Shown here in pieces: positions 50,249-59,498 of a stretch of DNA of 64,000 nt. Made by a program: the position numbers and the translations under genes. The notes under the pieces were generated by a model, which saw only the letters and a list, made by a program, of their open reading frames with translations, was not told the origin of the DNA and did not search any database. Source of the stretch: Streptomyces pinistramenti (GTDB taxonomy: Bacteria > Actinomycetota > Actinomycetes > Streptomycetales > Streptomycetaceae); the NCBI RefSeq assembly GCF_020564935.1, contig NZ_JAJCXB010000009.1, positions 119,207 through 183,206 on the forward strand, written 5' to 3'. How positions within the stretch are numbered: the stretch's first letter is position 1; every line of letters starts with the position of its first letter.

Positions 50249-51387
50249 AGACCACTGTGCGCACCGCGCGCCTCGAACTCGCCGAGCCGCTGCGGATCTC
50301 CCGCGCCACGATGGCGGCCAGGGACGCGGTCTGGCTGACCGTGGAGCGGGGCGGCCTGCGCGGCCACGGCGAGGCGGTGGCCAGCGCCTATTTCGGCCTG
50401 GACACAAGGACGCTGGTGCGGCTGCTGCGCGAGGCGGCCGCGGCGATCGAGCGGTGCGGCGACCCGGAGACCGCGCTCGGCGCCGTACGGGCCGGGGAGC
50501 TGCCGGGGCCCGGCACCCCGCCCGCGGTGATCTCGGCCGTCGAGTCGGCGCTGCTCGACCTGGCGGGCAAGCGGGCCGGCACCGCCGTGCACCAGCTGCT
50601 GGGGGCGGTGGCCCCGCCGTCCGCGGCGACCGCCCGCACCATCGGCATCACCTCCCCCGCGCGGGCCGCGGTGCTGGCCGCCCGGCTCGCGGACAGCGGC
50701 TTCACGCTCATCAAGGTCAAGGCGGGTGCCACCGACCCCGATGAGGATCTGGCGCGGATCCGCGCGGTGCGGGAACACGCCCCGGACGCCGTCCTGCTGG
50801 TCGATCCGAACGGCGGCTGGAGCGTGCCGCAGGCCGAGGCGCTGCTGCCGCGCTGCGCGGAGCTGGGGGTGGCGGCCGTGGAGCAGCCGCTCGCGCCGGG
50901 CGATCCGGAGGGTCTTGCGGCGCTGGCGGCCCGTTCGCCACTGCCGGTGATCGCCGACGAGGACGCGGTGTCCTACGAGGACGCGCGGCGGCTGGCCGGG
51001 CGGGTGCAGGGCATCAACGTCAAACTCGCCAAGTGCGGCGGGGTGTTCGCGGCCCTGCGGATCGCCGAACTGCTCGCCGGCAGCGGCACCGAGCTGATGC
51101 TGGGCTGCCTGACGGCCAGCACGCTGGGCATCGCGCCTGCCGTCCATCTGGTGCACCGGGCCCGCTGGGTCGACCTGGACGGACACCTGCTGCTGGCCCG
51201 CGACCCGTGGACCGGCATCGGCGGCACGGACGGCACGGTCCGGGCGAGCGACCGGCTCGGCCTGGGCGTCCGCCCTCGCCCGCCGGAGGTCACGGCCGCC
51301 GCCGCGCTCCCCCCGTCCGTATCCTCCGCAGGCCGCGCCGCAGCGGCCCGCCCCAGTGAAAGGCCGCGCCGTGCAGACCTGGCGTGA
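50245..51387 (+). CDS. Enolase-superfamily dipeptide epimerase-like enzyme
   Basis: A 380-residue MR/MLE-type enzyme. The KxK base pair is in LIKVKAG (about K157/K159), and the metal ligands are DPNGGW (D187), VEQPL and ADED. The second-face lysine is in NVKLAKCGG (about 263). The VDLDG motif near 311, which in Ala-Glu epimerases binds the dipeptide amino group, is present, so a dipeptide substrate is likely. It would convert an L-L into an L-D dipeptide or similar. The gene is coupled to the PLP gene by ATGA and overlaps the MFS gene by 17 bases. C-terminal 40 residues are extra. Confidence 0.88.
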   Translation: MKTTVRTARLELAEPLRISRATMAARDAVWLTVERGGLRGHGEAVASAYFGLDTRTLVRLLREAAAAIERCGDPETALGAVRAGELPGPGTPPAVISAVESALLDLAGKRAGTAVHQLLGAVAPPSAATARTIGITSPARAAVLAARLADSGFTLIKVKAGATDPDEDLARIRAVREHAPDAVLLVDPNGGWSVPQAEALLPRCAELGVAAVEQPLAPGDPEGLAALAARSPLPVIADEDAVSYEDARRLAGRVQGINVKLAKCGGVFAALRIAELLAGSGTELMLGCLTASTLGIAPAVHLVHRARWVDLDGHLLLARDPWTGIGGTDGTVRASDRLGLGVRPRPPEVTAAAALPPSVSSAGRAAAARPSERPRRADLA

Positions 51388-52630
51388 GATGCGGGAATTC
51401 CCGCTCGCCATCCGCCTCCTGCTGATCAACCAGCTCGGCGTGAACACCGGCTTCTACCTCCTCATCCCCTACCTGGCCACGCACCTGGGCGATGACCTGG
51501 GCATGTCGGCGGCCGTCGTCGGCATCGTGCTCGGGGTGCGCAACCTCAGCCAGCAGGGCCTGTTCCTGATCGGCGGTTCGGCCGCCGACCGGCTCGGTGC
51601 CCGCCGCGTGATCATCGCCGGGTGTGCCCTGCGGACGCTCGGCTTCGCGCTGTTCGCGCTGGGCGACGGGCTGCCCGTGCTGCTGGCCGCCTCCATACTC
51701 AGCGGGCTGGCCGGAGCCCTCTTCAATCCGGCCGTACGCGCCTACCTGGCGCAGGAGGCGGGCGGCCGCAAGGCGGAGGCGTTCGCGCTGTTCAACGTCT
51801 TCGCGATGGCCGGGGCGCTGGTGGGGCCGCTGCTGGGCAGCGCGCTGCTGCTCGTCGGCTTCCGGGCGTCCGCGGTCACCGCCGCCGTGGTCTTCGCGCT
51901 GCTGACCGTCGCGCAGGCCCTGGTCCTGCCGGCCCGCGAGGTGCCGCCCGCGTCGTCCAGTGTGCTCGGCGACTGGCGTGAAGTGGTCGGCAACCGCGCC
52001 TTCCTGGCGTTCGCGCTGGCCATGGTCGGCATGTTCACGATGGAGAACCAGCTGTACCTGCTGCTGCCCGACGGGGCGCGGCACGCCACCGGCTGGGCGG
52101 GCGCGGCCGGACTCGTCTTCCTGACCGGCACGCTCGCCAACCTCACCCTCCAACTGCGGGTCACCCGGGCACTCAAGGCCCGCGGCACCCGCGGCCGCTG
52201 GATCACCGTGGGGCTCGCCCTGATGGGCCTCGCCTTCGTCCCGCCGATGGCGGTGGCGGGCGCCGGGCGCCCGGACGGGACGGCGGCCGCGCTGCTCGGG
52301 GTGGTCCCGGTGCTGGCCGGCACGCTGCTGCTCTACCTCGGCGTGATGATCGCCCAGCCGTTCGTGATGGAGCTGATCCCCGACTTCGGCCGCCCCGAGC
52401 TGACCGGCACGTACTTCGGCGTCTTCTACGTCGTGTCCGGCATCGCGGCCGCGGCCGGCAACGCGCTCGTCGGCTGGGCGATGGACGCCGGTGCCACGCT
52501 GCGCGCACCCTGGCTGCCCTGGGCCTGCTGCCTCGCGTTCGGCCTGCTCCCGGCGGCCGTCGTCGCCCGGCTGCGGTCCCTCCCCGAACGGACACCCGCA
52601 CCGGCCCTGGCGACGGCGTCGGCCGACTGA
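51371..52630 (+). CDS. MFS transporter, probable exporter of the operon's product
   Basis: A 419-residue protein with 12 transmembrane segments. It has GGSAADRLGARRVIIAG in the first cytoplasmic loop (MFS motif A), and a mid-protein loop TRALKARGTRGRW. GTG 51371 fits GAAAGG better than GTG 51356. Its gene lies between the epimerase and methyltransferase genes, all overlapping or nearly so. In metallophore clusters an MFS protein of this type usually secretes the apo-compound. Confidence 0.86.
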   Translation: MQTWREMREFPLAIRLLLINQLGVNTGFYLLIPYLATHLGDDLGMSAAVVGIVLGVRNLSQQGLFLIGGSAADRLGARRVIIAGCALRTLGFALFALGDGLPVLLAASILSGLAGALFNPAVRAYLAQEAGGRKAEAFALFNVFAMAGALVGPLLGSALLLVGFRASAVTAAVVFALLTVAQALVLPAREVPPASSSVLGDWREVVGNRAFLAFALAMVGMFTMENQLYLLLPDGARHATGWAGAAGLVFLTGTLANLTLQLRVTRALKARGTRGRWITVGLALMGLAFVPPMAVAGAGRPDGTAAALLGVVPVLAGTLLLYLGVMIAQPFVMELIPDFGRPELTGTYFGVFYVVSGIAAAAGNALVGWAMDAGATLRAPWLPWACCLAFGLLPAAVVARLRSLPERTPAPALATASAD

Positions 52631-52656
52631 TGACGATCTCAGGAGGAACGGACCCC

Positions 52657-53496
52657 ATGCCGCCCAAGGACACCCCCGAACCCTCATCGTCCGCCGCCGG
52701 TAAGGCAGTTGACGGCAATCTGCTGACCGACCACCCCGAGCTGTACGAGGCGCGGTTCCCCGACCCCGACGGGATCGCCGCCCGCTGGGCCGATGACACG
52801 CTGCGGCGGCACGGCGCCGGGGCACGGGTCCTCGACCTGGGCTGCGGCACCGGCCGGGACGCGGCCCGCCTCCAGGCCGCGGGACGCCGGGTGGTGGGCG
52901 CCGACCTGTCCGACGCGATGCTCGGCTACGCCCGCAGCCACCACCCCGGCCCCGCCTACACCCGCGCCGACCTGCGCCGCTTCTCCCTCGGGGCGCGCGC
53001 GTTCGACGCCGTCGTCTGCCTGGACAGCGCGCTGCTGTACTGCCACACCAACGAGGAACTCGACGGCCTGCTGGACTCCTGCCGGCACGCCTTGGAGCCG
53101 GGCGGCCTGCTGGTCGCCGAACTCCGCAACGGCGCCTACTTCCTGGGCCGCACGGACCTGCTGGACACCCCGCGGGCGGACGGCTTCACCTGGCGCGGCA
53201 CGTCCTACCGGTCGCACACCACCCTGACGGTCGACCGCACCGCGCAGCTGCTGCGCCGCCACCGGGTGTGGACCACGGACGACGGCACGCCGCAGGTCAC
53301 CCAGCGCTCCGCCTGGCGCCTGCTGCTCCCCCTGGAACTGCGGCGGTTCCTGGCCGCACACGGCTTCACGGTGCTGGCCCTGTACGACGGCCCAGGACCG
53401 CGGACCGAGCCGCGCTGGCAGGAGGGCGACACCCCGGGGGACCGCACCGACGCCGACCGGCTGCATCTCGTCGCGCGCCTGACCTCGGCGCCGTGA
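52657..53496 (+). CDS. SAM-dependent methyltransferase
   Basis: A 279-residue class I methyltransferase. VLDLGCGTGRDAARL near residue 58 is motif I, VVGADLSDAML motif II, and FDAVVCLDSALLY a later motif. GGLLVAELRNGAYF is the post-core segment. GGAGGAAC nine to eleven bases before ATG 52657 supports this start; ATG 52630 overlaps the MFS stop and is the alternative. Likely substrate is the operon's dipeptide-like product or a precursor. Confidence 0.87.
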   Translation: MPPKDTPEPSSSAAGKAVDGNLLTDHPELYEARFPDPDGIAARWADDTLRRHGAGARVLDLGCGTGRDAARLQAAGRRVVGADLSDAMLGYARSHHPGPAYTRADLRRFSLGARAFDAVVCLDSALLYCHTNEELDGLLDSCRHALEPGGLLVAELRNGAYFLGRTDLLDTPRADGFTWRGTSYRSHTTLTVDRTAQLLRRHRVWTTDDGTPQVTQRSAWRLLLPLELRRFLAAHGFTVLALYDGPGPRTEPRWQEGDTPGDRTDADRLHLVARLTSAP

Positions 53497-53628
53497 CCGC
53501 GCCCGTGACCGCGACGCCGTGACTGCGGCACCCTGACGGACACGCCCCGTGCCCGCCGGGCTCTCCGGGCGCCCCGTCCCGCCCGTTCGCCTCTTCTTCG
53601 CTCCTCTCCCTCCCGCAAGGAGTTCGCC

Positions 53629-55269
53629 ATGCGAGCCGACGACCGCCCCGCGCCCGGCCCCGGAAGCCCCGCACCGGGGCCGTACGCCCCCGCCGACGCC
53701 TTCCTCTACCCGGGGCTGCACCGCCGCGGATTCCTCGCCGCCGCCTCGGGCGCCGCCGCGGTGGGCGCGCTGGCGCTCGCCGGCTGCGGCGCGGGCGGCT
53801 CCGGGAGCGACGGGTCGGGCGGCGACGCGGGCCCGCCGCGCCGCGGTGGCCGGCTGCGCGCCGCGTTCGCCGGCGGCGGCGCGAACGAGACCCTCGACCC
53901 GCATCTGGCCAACCTGTTCTCCGATGTGGCCCGCGCCAAGGCGCTGTTCGACAAGCTCGCCGACTTCGGCGCCGACCTCACACCACGCCCCCGCCTCGCC
54001 GCCTCCTGGCAGCCGAACAAGACGCTGGACCGCTGGACGGTGACGCTCCGCAAAGCCGCCTTCCACCACGGCCGCCCGGTCACCGCCGACGACGTCCTGT
54101 TCAGCTTCCGCCGGATAGCCGACCCCGCGAAGGCGTTCCGTTCCAAGGCCGACCTGGACCCCATCGACCTCAAGGCGAGCCGCGCCAAGGACCCGCGCAC
54201 CGTCGAGTTCCACCTCAAGCGGCCCACCGCCGAATTCCCCGACGTACTGGCCGCGTTCGGCGCGTACATCGTGCCCGCAGGCACCCGCTCCTTCGACCGG
54301 CCGGTCGGCTCGGGCCCGTTCCGCCACGTCTCCTTCGCGCCCGGCAGGTCGACCGTGCTGCGCCGCTTCGACGACTACTGGGACGGCGCCCCGCACCTGG
54401 ACGAGCTGGAGTTCGTCGCGGCCGACGAGGAGTCCGCCCGGGTCAACGCGCTGCTCGGCGGCCAGGTCGAGTACGCGCACGAGCTGAGCCCGGCCACCGC
54501 CCGCGCCCACGAGGGCCGCGGACAGATCCGGATCGTGCGGCTGAAGAACAGCGCCATGCAGGCGTTCGCGATGAAGACCGACCGGCCGCCGTTCGACGAC
54601 AAACGGGTGCGGCAGGCGTTCTTCCTGCTGGCCGACCGCGCCGAGCTGGTACGCGGCGCGCTGTCCGGCGCCGGGGAGATCGGCAACGACCTGTTCGGCA
54701 AGGGCTACGCGTACTACGCGGACGGACTGCCGCAGCGCACCCAGGACCTGGACCGGGCCCGGCAACTGCTGAAGCAGGCCGGGGCGCAGAACCTGAAGGT
54801 CACCCTCGACACGTCCGACGTGGCCGCCGGATTCACCGAGGCGGCCGGCATCTTCCGCGACCAGGCCGCCAAGGCGGGCGTACGGATCACCGTGCGCCAC
54901 CGCGACAAGGACAGCTACTGGAGCGACATCCTCGAATCCGGGACGCTGTGCTCCTACCGGTCCGGCGCCATGCCCATCGAAATGCACCTCTCCCAGCGGC
55001 TGCTGACCGACTCCACCACCAACGCCACCCACTGGCACCACAAGGACTTCGACGCGCTCTACCAGCAGGCCCGGTCCACCGCCGACCGCGGCGAGCGGAC
55101 CGCGCTCTACGGCAGGATGCAGCGCCGGCTGCACGCCGAAGGCGGCTTCCTGGTCTGGGGGTTCGCCGACTGGATCGTCGGCACCGCGCAGCGGGTACGG
55201 GGCGTGTCCCGCACGGCGCCCGCCAACTCCCTCGACTGGGCCCGCTTCGACAAGGTCTGGCTGGCGTGA
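53629..55269 (+). CDS. Extracellular solute-binding lipoprotein of peptide/nickel ABC importer
   Basis: A 546-residue SBP family 5 protein. The signal has a twin-arginine (HRRGF at 31-35), hydrophobic stretch and lipobox LAGC with Cys53, so it is a Tat-type lipoprotein with an unusually long N-region of 30 residues. The mature part has DPHLANLFSD, GRPVTADDVLFSFRRI, VGSGPFRHVSF, YWDGAPHLDELEF and PFDDKRVRQAFFLLADRA, all family 5 features. Family members bind oligopeptides, nickel complexes or opine-type metallophores. It is the first subunit gene of a full importer in this operon. The 132-base gap before it may hold an extra promoter. Confidence 0.9.
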   Translation: MRADDRPAPGPGSPAPGPYAPADAFLYPGLHRRGFLAAASGAAAVGALALAGCGAGGSGSDGSGGDAGPPRRGGRLRAAFAGGGANETLDPHLANLFSDVARAKALFDKLADFGADLTPRPRLAASWQPNKTLDRWTVTLRKAAFHHGRPVTADDVLFSFRRIADPAKAFRSKADLDPIDLKASRAKDPRTVEFHLKRPTAEFPDVLAAFGAYIVPAGTRSFDRPVGSGPFRHVSFAPGRSTVLRRFDDYWDGAPHLDELEFVAADEESARVNALLGGQVEYAHELSPATARAHEGRGQIRIVRLKNSAMQAFAMKTDRPPFDDKRVRQAFFLLADRAELVRGALSGAGEIGNDLFGKGYAYYADGLPQRTQDLDRARQLLKQAGAQNLKVTLDTSDVAAGFTEAAGIFRDQAAKAGVRITVRHRDKDSYWSDILESGTLCSYRSGAMPIEMHLSQRLLTDSTTNATHWHHKDFDALYQQARSTADRGERTALYGRMQRRLHAEGGFLVWGFADWIVGTAQRVRGVSRTAPANSLDWARFDKVWLA

Positions 55270-56219
55270 GCGGCCTGCGGTCCTTCGTGGTGCGGCGGCT
55301 GGTCCTGGGCGCGGGCCAGACCGCGGGGGTGGTCCTGCTGGTCTTCGCCCTGACCGAGGCACTGCCAGGCGACGCCGCCGTCACCCTGGCCGGCGACCGG
55401 CCGGAACCGGAACGCATCGCCGCGATCCGCGCGTCGATGCGGCTGGACCTGCCCGCGTACGAGCGGCTCGCGCACTGGGCGGGCGGCCTGCTGCACGGCG
55501 ACCTCGGCCGGTCGCTGGTCACCGGCCGCCCGGTCACCGGCTACCTCGCCGACGGTCTGGCGCCGACCCTGCTGCTGGCGGCGCTCACCGTCGCCCTGCT
55601 GGTGCCGGCCGGCGTCGGCCTCGGGGTGCTGGCCGCCCGCCGCGAGGGCGGCCGCGCCGACCGGCTGATCAGCTCGGTGACGCTGGGCATCTACGCGGTG
55701 CCGGAGTTCGCCTTCGGTGTCCTGCTGGTCTTCGTCTTCGCGCTGCGGCTCGGCTGGCTGCCGCCGACCGCGGTCGGCTACGGCGGCGATCTGCTCGCCC
55801 GTCCGGCGGCGCTGGTGCTGCCCGTCGCGGTGCTGCTGGCCCGCCCGGTCTGCTCGATCAGCCGCCTGGTGCGGGCCGGCATGCTCGACGCGCTGGCCTC
55901 CCCCTACGTCGCGCAGGCCCGCCGCTACGGCATCGGCGCCGCCCGGATCCGCTACGCGCACGCGCTGCCGAACGCGGTGGCGCCCGCCGCCCAGCAACTG
56001 GCGCGGACCGTCGACTGGCTGCTGGGCGGGGTGATCGTGGTCGAGGCGCTGTTCGTCATCCCCGGCCTGGGAACGGTGCTGCTGACCGCGGTGTCGGCCC
56101 GCGACATCCCGGTCGTCCAGGGCCTGGCCGTGGTCTTCGGCGTGCTCACCGTCGCGTTGAACCTCGCCGCCGACCTGGTCACCCACCGTCTCGCGCCCCG
56201 TACGGGGGTGGCGGCATGA
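55266..56219 (+). CDS. ABC importer permease (DppB/NikB type)
   Basis: A 317-residue inner-membrane subunit. The N-terminal RRLVLGAGQTAGVVLLVFALTE, the ALPGDAA motif, and the BPD-transport domain with YGIGAARIRYAHALPNAV, the EAA loop contacting the ATPase, are present. GTG overlaps the SBP stop (GTGA), and its stop overlaps the next permease start (ATGA). Confidence 0.92.
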   Translation: MSGLRSFVVRRLVLGAGQTAGVVLLVFALTEALPGDAAVTLAGDRPEPERIAAIRASMRLDLPAYERLAHWAGGLLHGDLGRSLVTGRPVTGYLADGLAPTLLLAALTVALLVPAGVGLGVLAARREGGRADRLISSVTLGIYAVPEFAFGVLLVFVFALRLGWLPPTAVGYGGDLLARPAALVLPVAVLLARPVCSISRLVRAGMLDALASPYVAQARRYGIGAARIRYAHALPNAVAPAAQQLARTVDWLLGGVIVVEALFVIPGLGTVLLTAVSARDIPVVQGLAVVFGVLTVALNLAADLVTHRLAPRTGVAA

Positions 56220-57067
56220 CGGCACGGGCCACCGCCGCACGCCCGTGGGCACGCTTCACGCTCGGGGCGCTGCTGGTGTGCCTGCCGCTGGCACTGGCCC
56301 TTCTGGGGCCGCTGTTCGCCGGTGCTGCGGGGCCGCGCGGGGCGTCGTTCACGGTCGGCGGCGGCGCCCTGCTGGGCACCGACTTCGCGGGGCAGGACGT
56401 GGCGCGGCAGGTGCTGCTGGGCGGCCGGTCGGTGGTCCTGATCGCGCTCTCCGCGACGGTGCTGGCGTACGCCGTCGCGCTGCCGCTCGCGTTCGCCGCG
56501 GCCCTGACCCACCGGACGTGGCTGGAGGAGCTGCTGATGCGGCCGCTGGACGTGCTGCTGGCGGTGCCTTCGCTGCTGATGGTGCTGCTGGTGGCGACGG
56601 TGTTCGAGCCGGGCGCGGCCGGGCTCGCGGTGCTGGTGGCGCTGGTCAACGTGCCGGACGCGGCCCGCATCGTGCGGGCATCGGCCGCCGAGGCCGCCGC
56701 CCGCCCGGCCGTGGAGGCCCTGCGGATGCAGGGCGAGAGCTGGTGGCGGATCGCCGTCGGCTACGTGGCCCGCAGTTGCCTGCGGACCCTGGCGGCCGAC
56801 GCGGGGGTGCGGATGACCGGTGTGCTGTATCTGGTGGCGACCGCCGCGTTCCTGGGCGTCGGCGTCGATCCGGACGCCGCGGACTGGGCGGTGATGGTCG
56901 ACCGCAACCGCACCGGCCTCTTCGTCCAGCCGTGGGCCGTGGTGGTGCCCGCGCTGCTCATCGTGGCGCTGTCCATGGGCACCAACCTGCTCGGCGACGC
57001 GGGCCTGGCAGACCGGGCGGGGACCGGCCGTACAAAGGGCCGTACGAGGAAGGGATCCGTCGGGTGA
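56216..57067 (+). CDS. ABC importer permease (DppC/NikC type)
   Basis: A 283-residue inner-membrane subunit. LLGTDFAGQDVARQVLLGGR is the classical GTDxxGRD-like motif of the C-type permease. RIVRASAAEAAARPAVEALR is the EAA loop. About six transmembrane segments. Coupled by overlaps to both neighbours. Confidence 0.92.
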   Translation: MTARATAARPWARFTLGALLVCLPLALALLGPLFAGAAGPRGASFTVGGGALLGTDFAGQDVARQVLLGGRSVVLIALSATVLAYAVALPLAFAAALTHRTWLEELLMRPLDVLLAVPSLLMVLLVATVFEPGAAGLAVLVALVNVPDAARIVRASAAEAAARPAVEALRMQGESWWRIAVGYVARSCLRTLAADAGVRMTGVLYLVATAAFLGVGVDPDAADWAVMVDRNRTGLFVQPWAVVVPALLIVALSMGTNLLGDAGLADRAGTGRTKGRTRKGSVG

Positions 57068-58698
57068 GCGGGCACGACACGGGGAACCAGCGGGGCACGG
57101 CCGGGGAATGGGCGGCCTGCGTCGAAGAGCTGCGGATCGAGATGCCGGGCGGACGGCGGATCGTCGACGGGGTGTCGCTGACCGTCCGCGCCGGTGCGGT
57201 CACCGCGCTGGTCGGCGCGTCCGGCAGCGGCAAGACGACCACGGGCCGCGCGCTGCTGGGCACGTACCCGGACGGCGCCGAGGTCGCGGGCCGGGTGCGG
57301 GTGGCGGACGGCGGCCCGGTCGGCTACGTGCCGCAGCACCCGGCCGCGGTGCTCAACCCGGCCCGGCGGGTCGGCGCGCTGCTGTCCGACATCGCCCGCG
57401 CCCGCCTGCCCGCGCTGCCCCGCCGGGAGCGCCGCGCGGCCGTCCGCGCCCGGGTCCTGGCGGCCCTGGCGCTCGCCCAGCTGCCCGAAGGCCCGGAGGG
57501 CGAGGCCCTGTTGCGCCGCCATCCGCACCAGCTGTCCGGCGGCCAGCAGCAGCGGGTGGTGCTGGCGCAGGCGCTGCTGCTGGGCGCCGAGGTGGTCGTC
57601 GCCGACGAGCCGACCACCGGCCAGGACGCGCTGACCAAGCGCCGCATCGTCACCGAACTCGCCCGTCTCACCGGCCAGGGCATCGCCGTGCTCCTGCTCA
57701 GCCACGACCTGGACGTGGTGCACGCGCTGGCCGACGAGGTGGTGGTGCTGCGCGCGGGCCGGGTGGTCGAATCCGGCCCCGCGGACCGCGTCCGCACCGC
57801 GCCCCGGCACCCGTACACGCGGGAACTGCTCGCGTTCGGCGCGGAGTTCGCGGCCCCGGACGGCACCCAGGAGGACGCGGAGGCTGCGGCCCCCGCCGCT
57901 CCGCCACGCACCGACGGTCTCCGCATCCGCCTCGCCGCCGCCCGCTACCGGGACCGCACGCACTCCGGCGGCTCCGTGACGGCCCTGCGCGACACCGCCC
58001 TGGACGTACTCCCCGGCAGCTGCCTGGCCGTCGTGGGACGGTCCGGCAGCGGCAAGACCACTCTGGGCCGATGCCTGGCCGGGCTGCACCGCGACTGGGA
58101 CGGCACACTCACTCTGGACGGCGCCGCCCTGCCGCACAGCGTCCGCTCCCGCACCCCCGGGCAGCTCGCCGCCGTGCAGTACGTCTTCCAGGACGCGCGG
58201 GCCGCGTTCGACGAGCACCGCACGGTGGAGGCCCAGACCGCCCGCACCGCGGTGCGGCTGCGCGGTACACCGGCCGACGCGGCACGGGAGGAGGCGCGGG
58301 CGACGCTGGCCCGGGTCGGCCTGGACGCCACGCTCGCCGCCCGCACCCCAGGACGGCTCTCCGGCGGCGAGCTGCAACGCGCCGCCCTGGCCCGTGCGTT
58401 GACGGCCGAGCCGCGGATGCTGGTGTGCGACGAGATCACCTCGGGCCTGGACGCGGTCAGCCGCCGTGACATCGTCGCGCTGCTCGGCGCGCTGCTGCGG
58501 GAACGGGACGGGATGGGCCTGGTCCTGATCACCCACGACCTGGACACGGCTGCGGCGCTGGCCGACCGGGTCGCGGTGCTGGACGGCGGCACGCTCGTCG
58601 AGGCGGGCCCGGCACGGCGCCTGCTGACCACGCCCACGCATCCGTTCACCGCTTCACTGCTGGCGGCGGCGCGGCAGCGGGTACCCGCGCGCGGGTGA
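57064..58698 (+). CDS. Fused double-ATPase of the peptide/nickel importer (DppD-DppF type)
   Basis: A 544-residue protein with two complete ABC domains. Domain 1 has Walker A GASGSGKTT at 51-59, LSGGQQQR, and VVVADEPTTGQDAL. Domain 2 has GRSGSGKTT near 325, LSGGELQR and MLVCDEITSGLDA. Between them, GPADRVRTAPRHPYTRELL is the usual C-terminal part of OppD-like ATPases. Fusion of the two halves is common in actinobacteria and completes the importer with one gene. GTG 57064 overlaps the permease stop. It is the last gene of the operon. Confidence 0.92.
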   Translation: MSGHDTGNQRGTAGEWAACVEELRIEMPGGRRIVDGVSLTVRAGAVTALVGASGSGKTTTGRALLGTYPDGAEVAGRVRVADGGPVGYVPQHPAAVLNPARRVGALLSDIARARLPALPRRERRAAVRARVLAALALAQLPEGPEGEALLRRHPHQLSGGQQQRVVLAQALLLGAEVVVADEPTTGQDALTKRRIVTELARLTGQGIAVLLLSHDLDVVHALADEVVVLRAGRVVESGPADRVRTAPRHPYTRELLAFGAEFAAPDGTQEDAEAAAPAAPPRTDGLRIRLAAARYRDRTHSGGSVTALRDTALDVLPGSCLAVVGRSGSGKTTLGRCLAGLHRDWDGTLTLDGAALPHSVRSRTPGQLAAVQYVFQDARAAFDEHRTVEAQTARTAVRLRGTPADAAREEARATLARVGLDATLAARTPGRLSGGELQRAALARALTAEPRMLVCDEITSGLDAVSRRDIVALLGALLRERDGMGLVLITHDLDTAAALADRVAVLDGGTLVEAGPARRLLTTPTHPFTASLLAAARQRVPARG

Positions 58699-58721
58699 CC
58701 CCGGCCCGGCAGGCCGCCCGC

Positions 58722-59285
58722 TCAGACCTCTTCCAGCTCCTCGTGCCACCAACGGTCCCGGCCCGGGTTCCACCGCACCGGCCGGGCGCAGCGGTTGACC
58801 ACCAGGACGGGGCGTTTCGCCGCATCGGATCCGGCCGCGTCCCGCGCCAGCGCCCGGTCGAGCACCGCCTTGACCGGACGTATGGCGCCGTCCCAGAACG
58901 CCGCGTCCGCGGTGACCAGCACCCGGGCGCGCGCCTCGCGGGCCCGCTCGGCGAGTTCGGGTGCGGTCAGCGACACCGGCAGGGTGCTGCGGATCGCGTC
59001 CAGTTGGCCGCAGGCGAGGGTGACGATCACCGAGTCGGGAACCAGCGGGAGATGCACCGCGACCCGGTCACCGGCGCGGACGCCGAGCCGGTGGAGCGCG
59101 ACGGCCGCACGCTCCGCCTGGTCGAGCAGCATGCCGTGCGTCAGCTCCTCCAGGCGGCCCGGTTCTCCGGACCAGGTCAGCGCGACCCGCGAGGTACGCG
59201 ACCGGCGGGTGGCTTGCGGTTCGCTGGCATCATCTGCATGCTCTGAGGTCACACGGCGCAACATGTGGACCAGCCTGAAGATCAC
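58722..59285 (-). pseudogene. N-terminal-type fragment of an AMP-forming acyl-CoA synthetase
   Basis: 187 residues only. RLEELTHGMLLDQAERAAVALHRLGVRAGDRVAVHLPL and the later VLVVNR...WNPGRDRWWHEEL are recognisable as part of an acetyl/propionyl-CoA synthetase N-terminal domain, cited here by short pieces (LHRLGVRAGDRVAVHLP; PGRDRWWHEEL). The whole adenylation core, with the P-loop-like TSGTTGxPK and C-terminal lysine motif, is missing and no continuation is seen. It is convergent with the transporter operon. Probably a relic, though a stand-alone domain cannot be ruled out. ATG 59264 is an alternative start. Confidence 0.6.
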
Positions 59286-59498
59286 GCATCAACGTTCGCT
59301 GAACGTCCGCTGTACACGGCATCTTCCGCCGCCCCGCCGCACGTCACCGGGCCGCCGCCGACACCCGGGCCCCGCCCCCGCACGGTACGCGCCGCCCGCC
59401 CACGCGGGCCCGCGCCCCCTTCCTGCCCCGACTCGGGGCGCCTCTCCCCTCCTCTCCCGCACCCCTCCCACGCCCCACCCGAGAGGCGGCCCGTCCAC

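Noticed and set aside
52684..55362. Minus-strand open frame of 892 codons opposite the methyltransferase and SBP genes
   Set aside because: Covers two recognisable genes on the other strand and has no domain.
46885..58698. Assignment of the operon to EDDS, staphylopine or coelibactin biosynthesis
   Set aside because: There is no ornithine cyclodeaminase-like, nicotianamine synthase-like, opine dehydrogenase or NRPS gene in the window.
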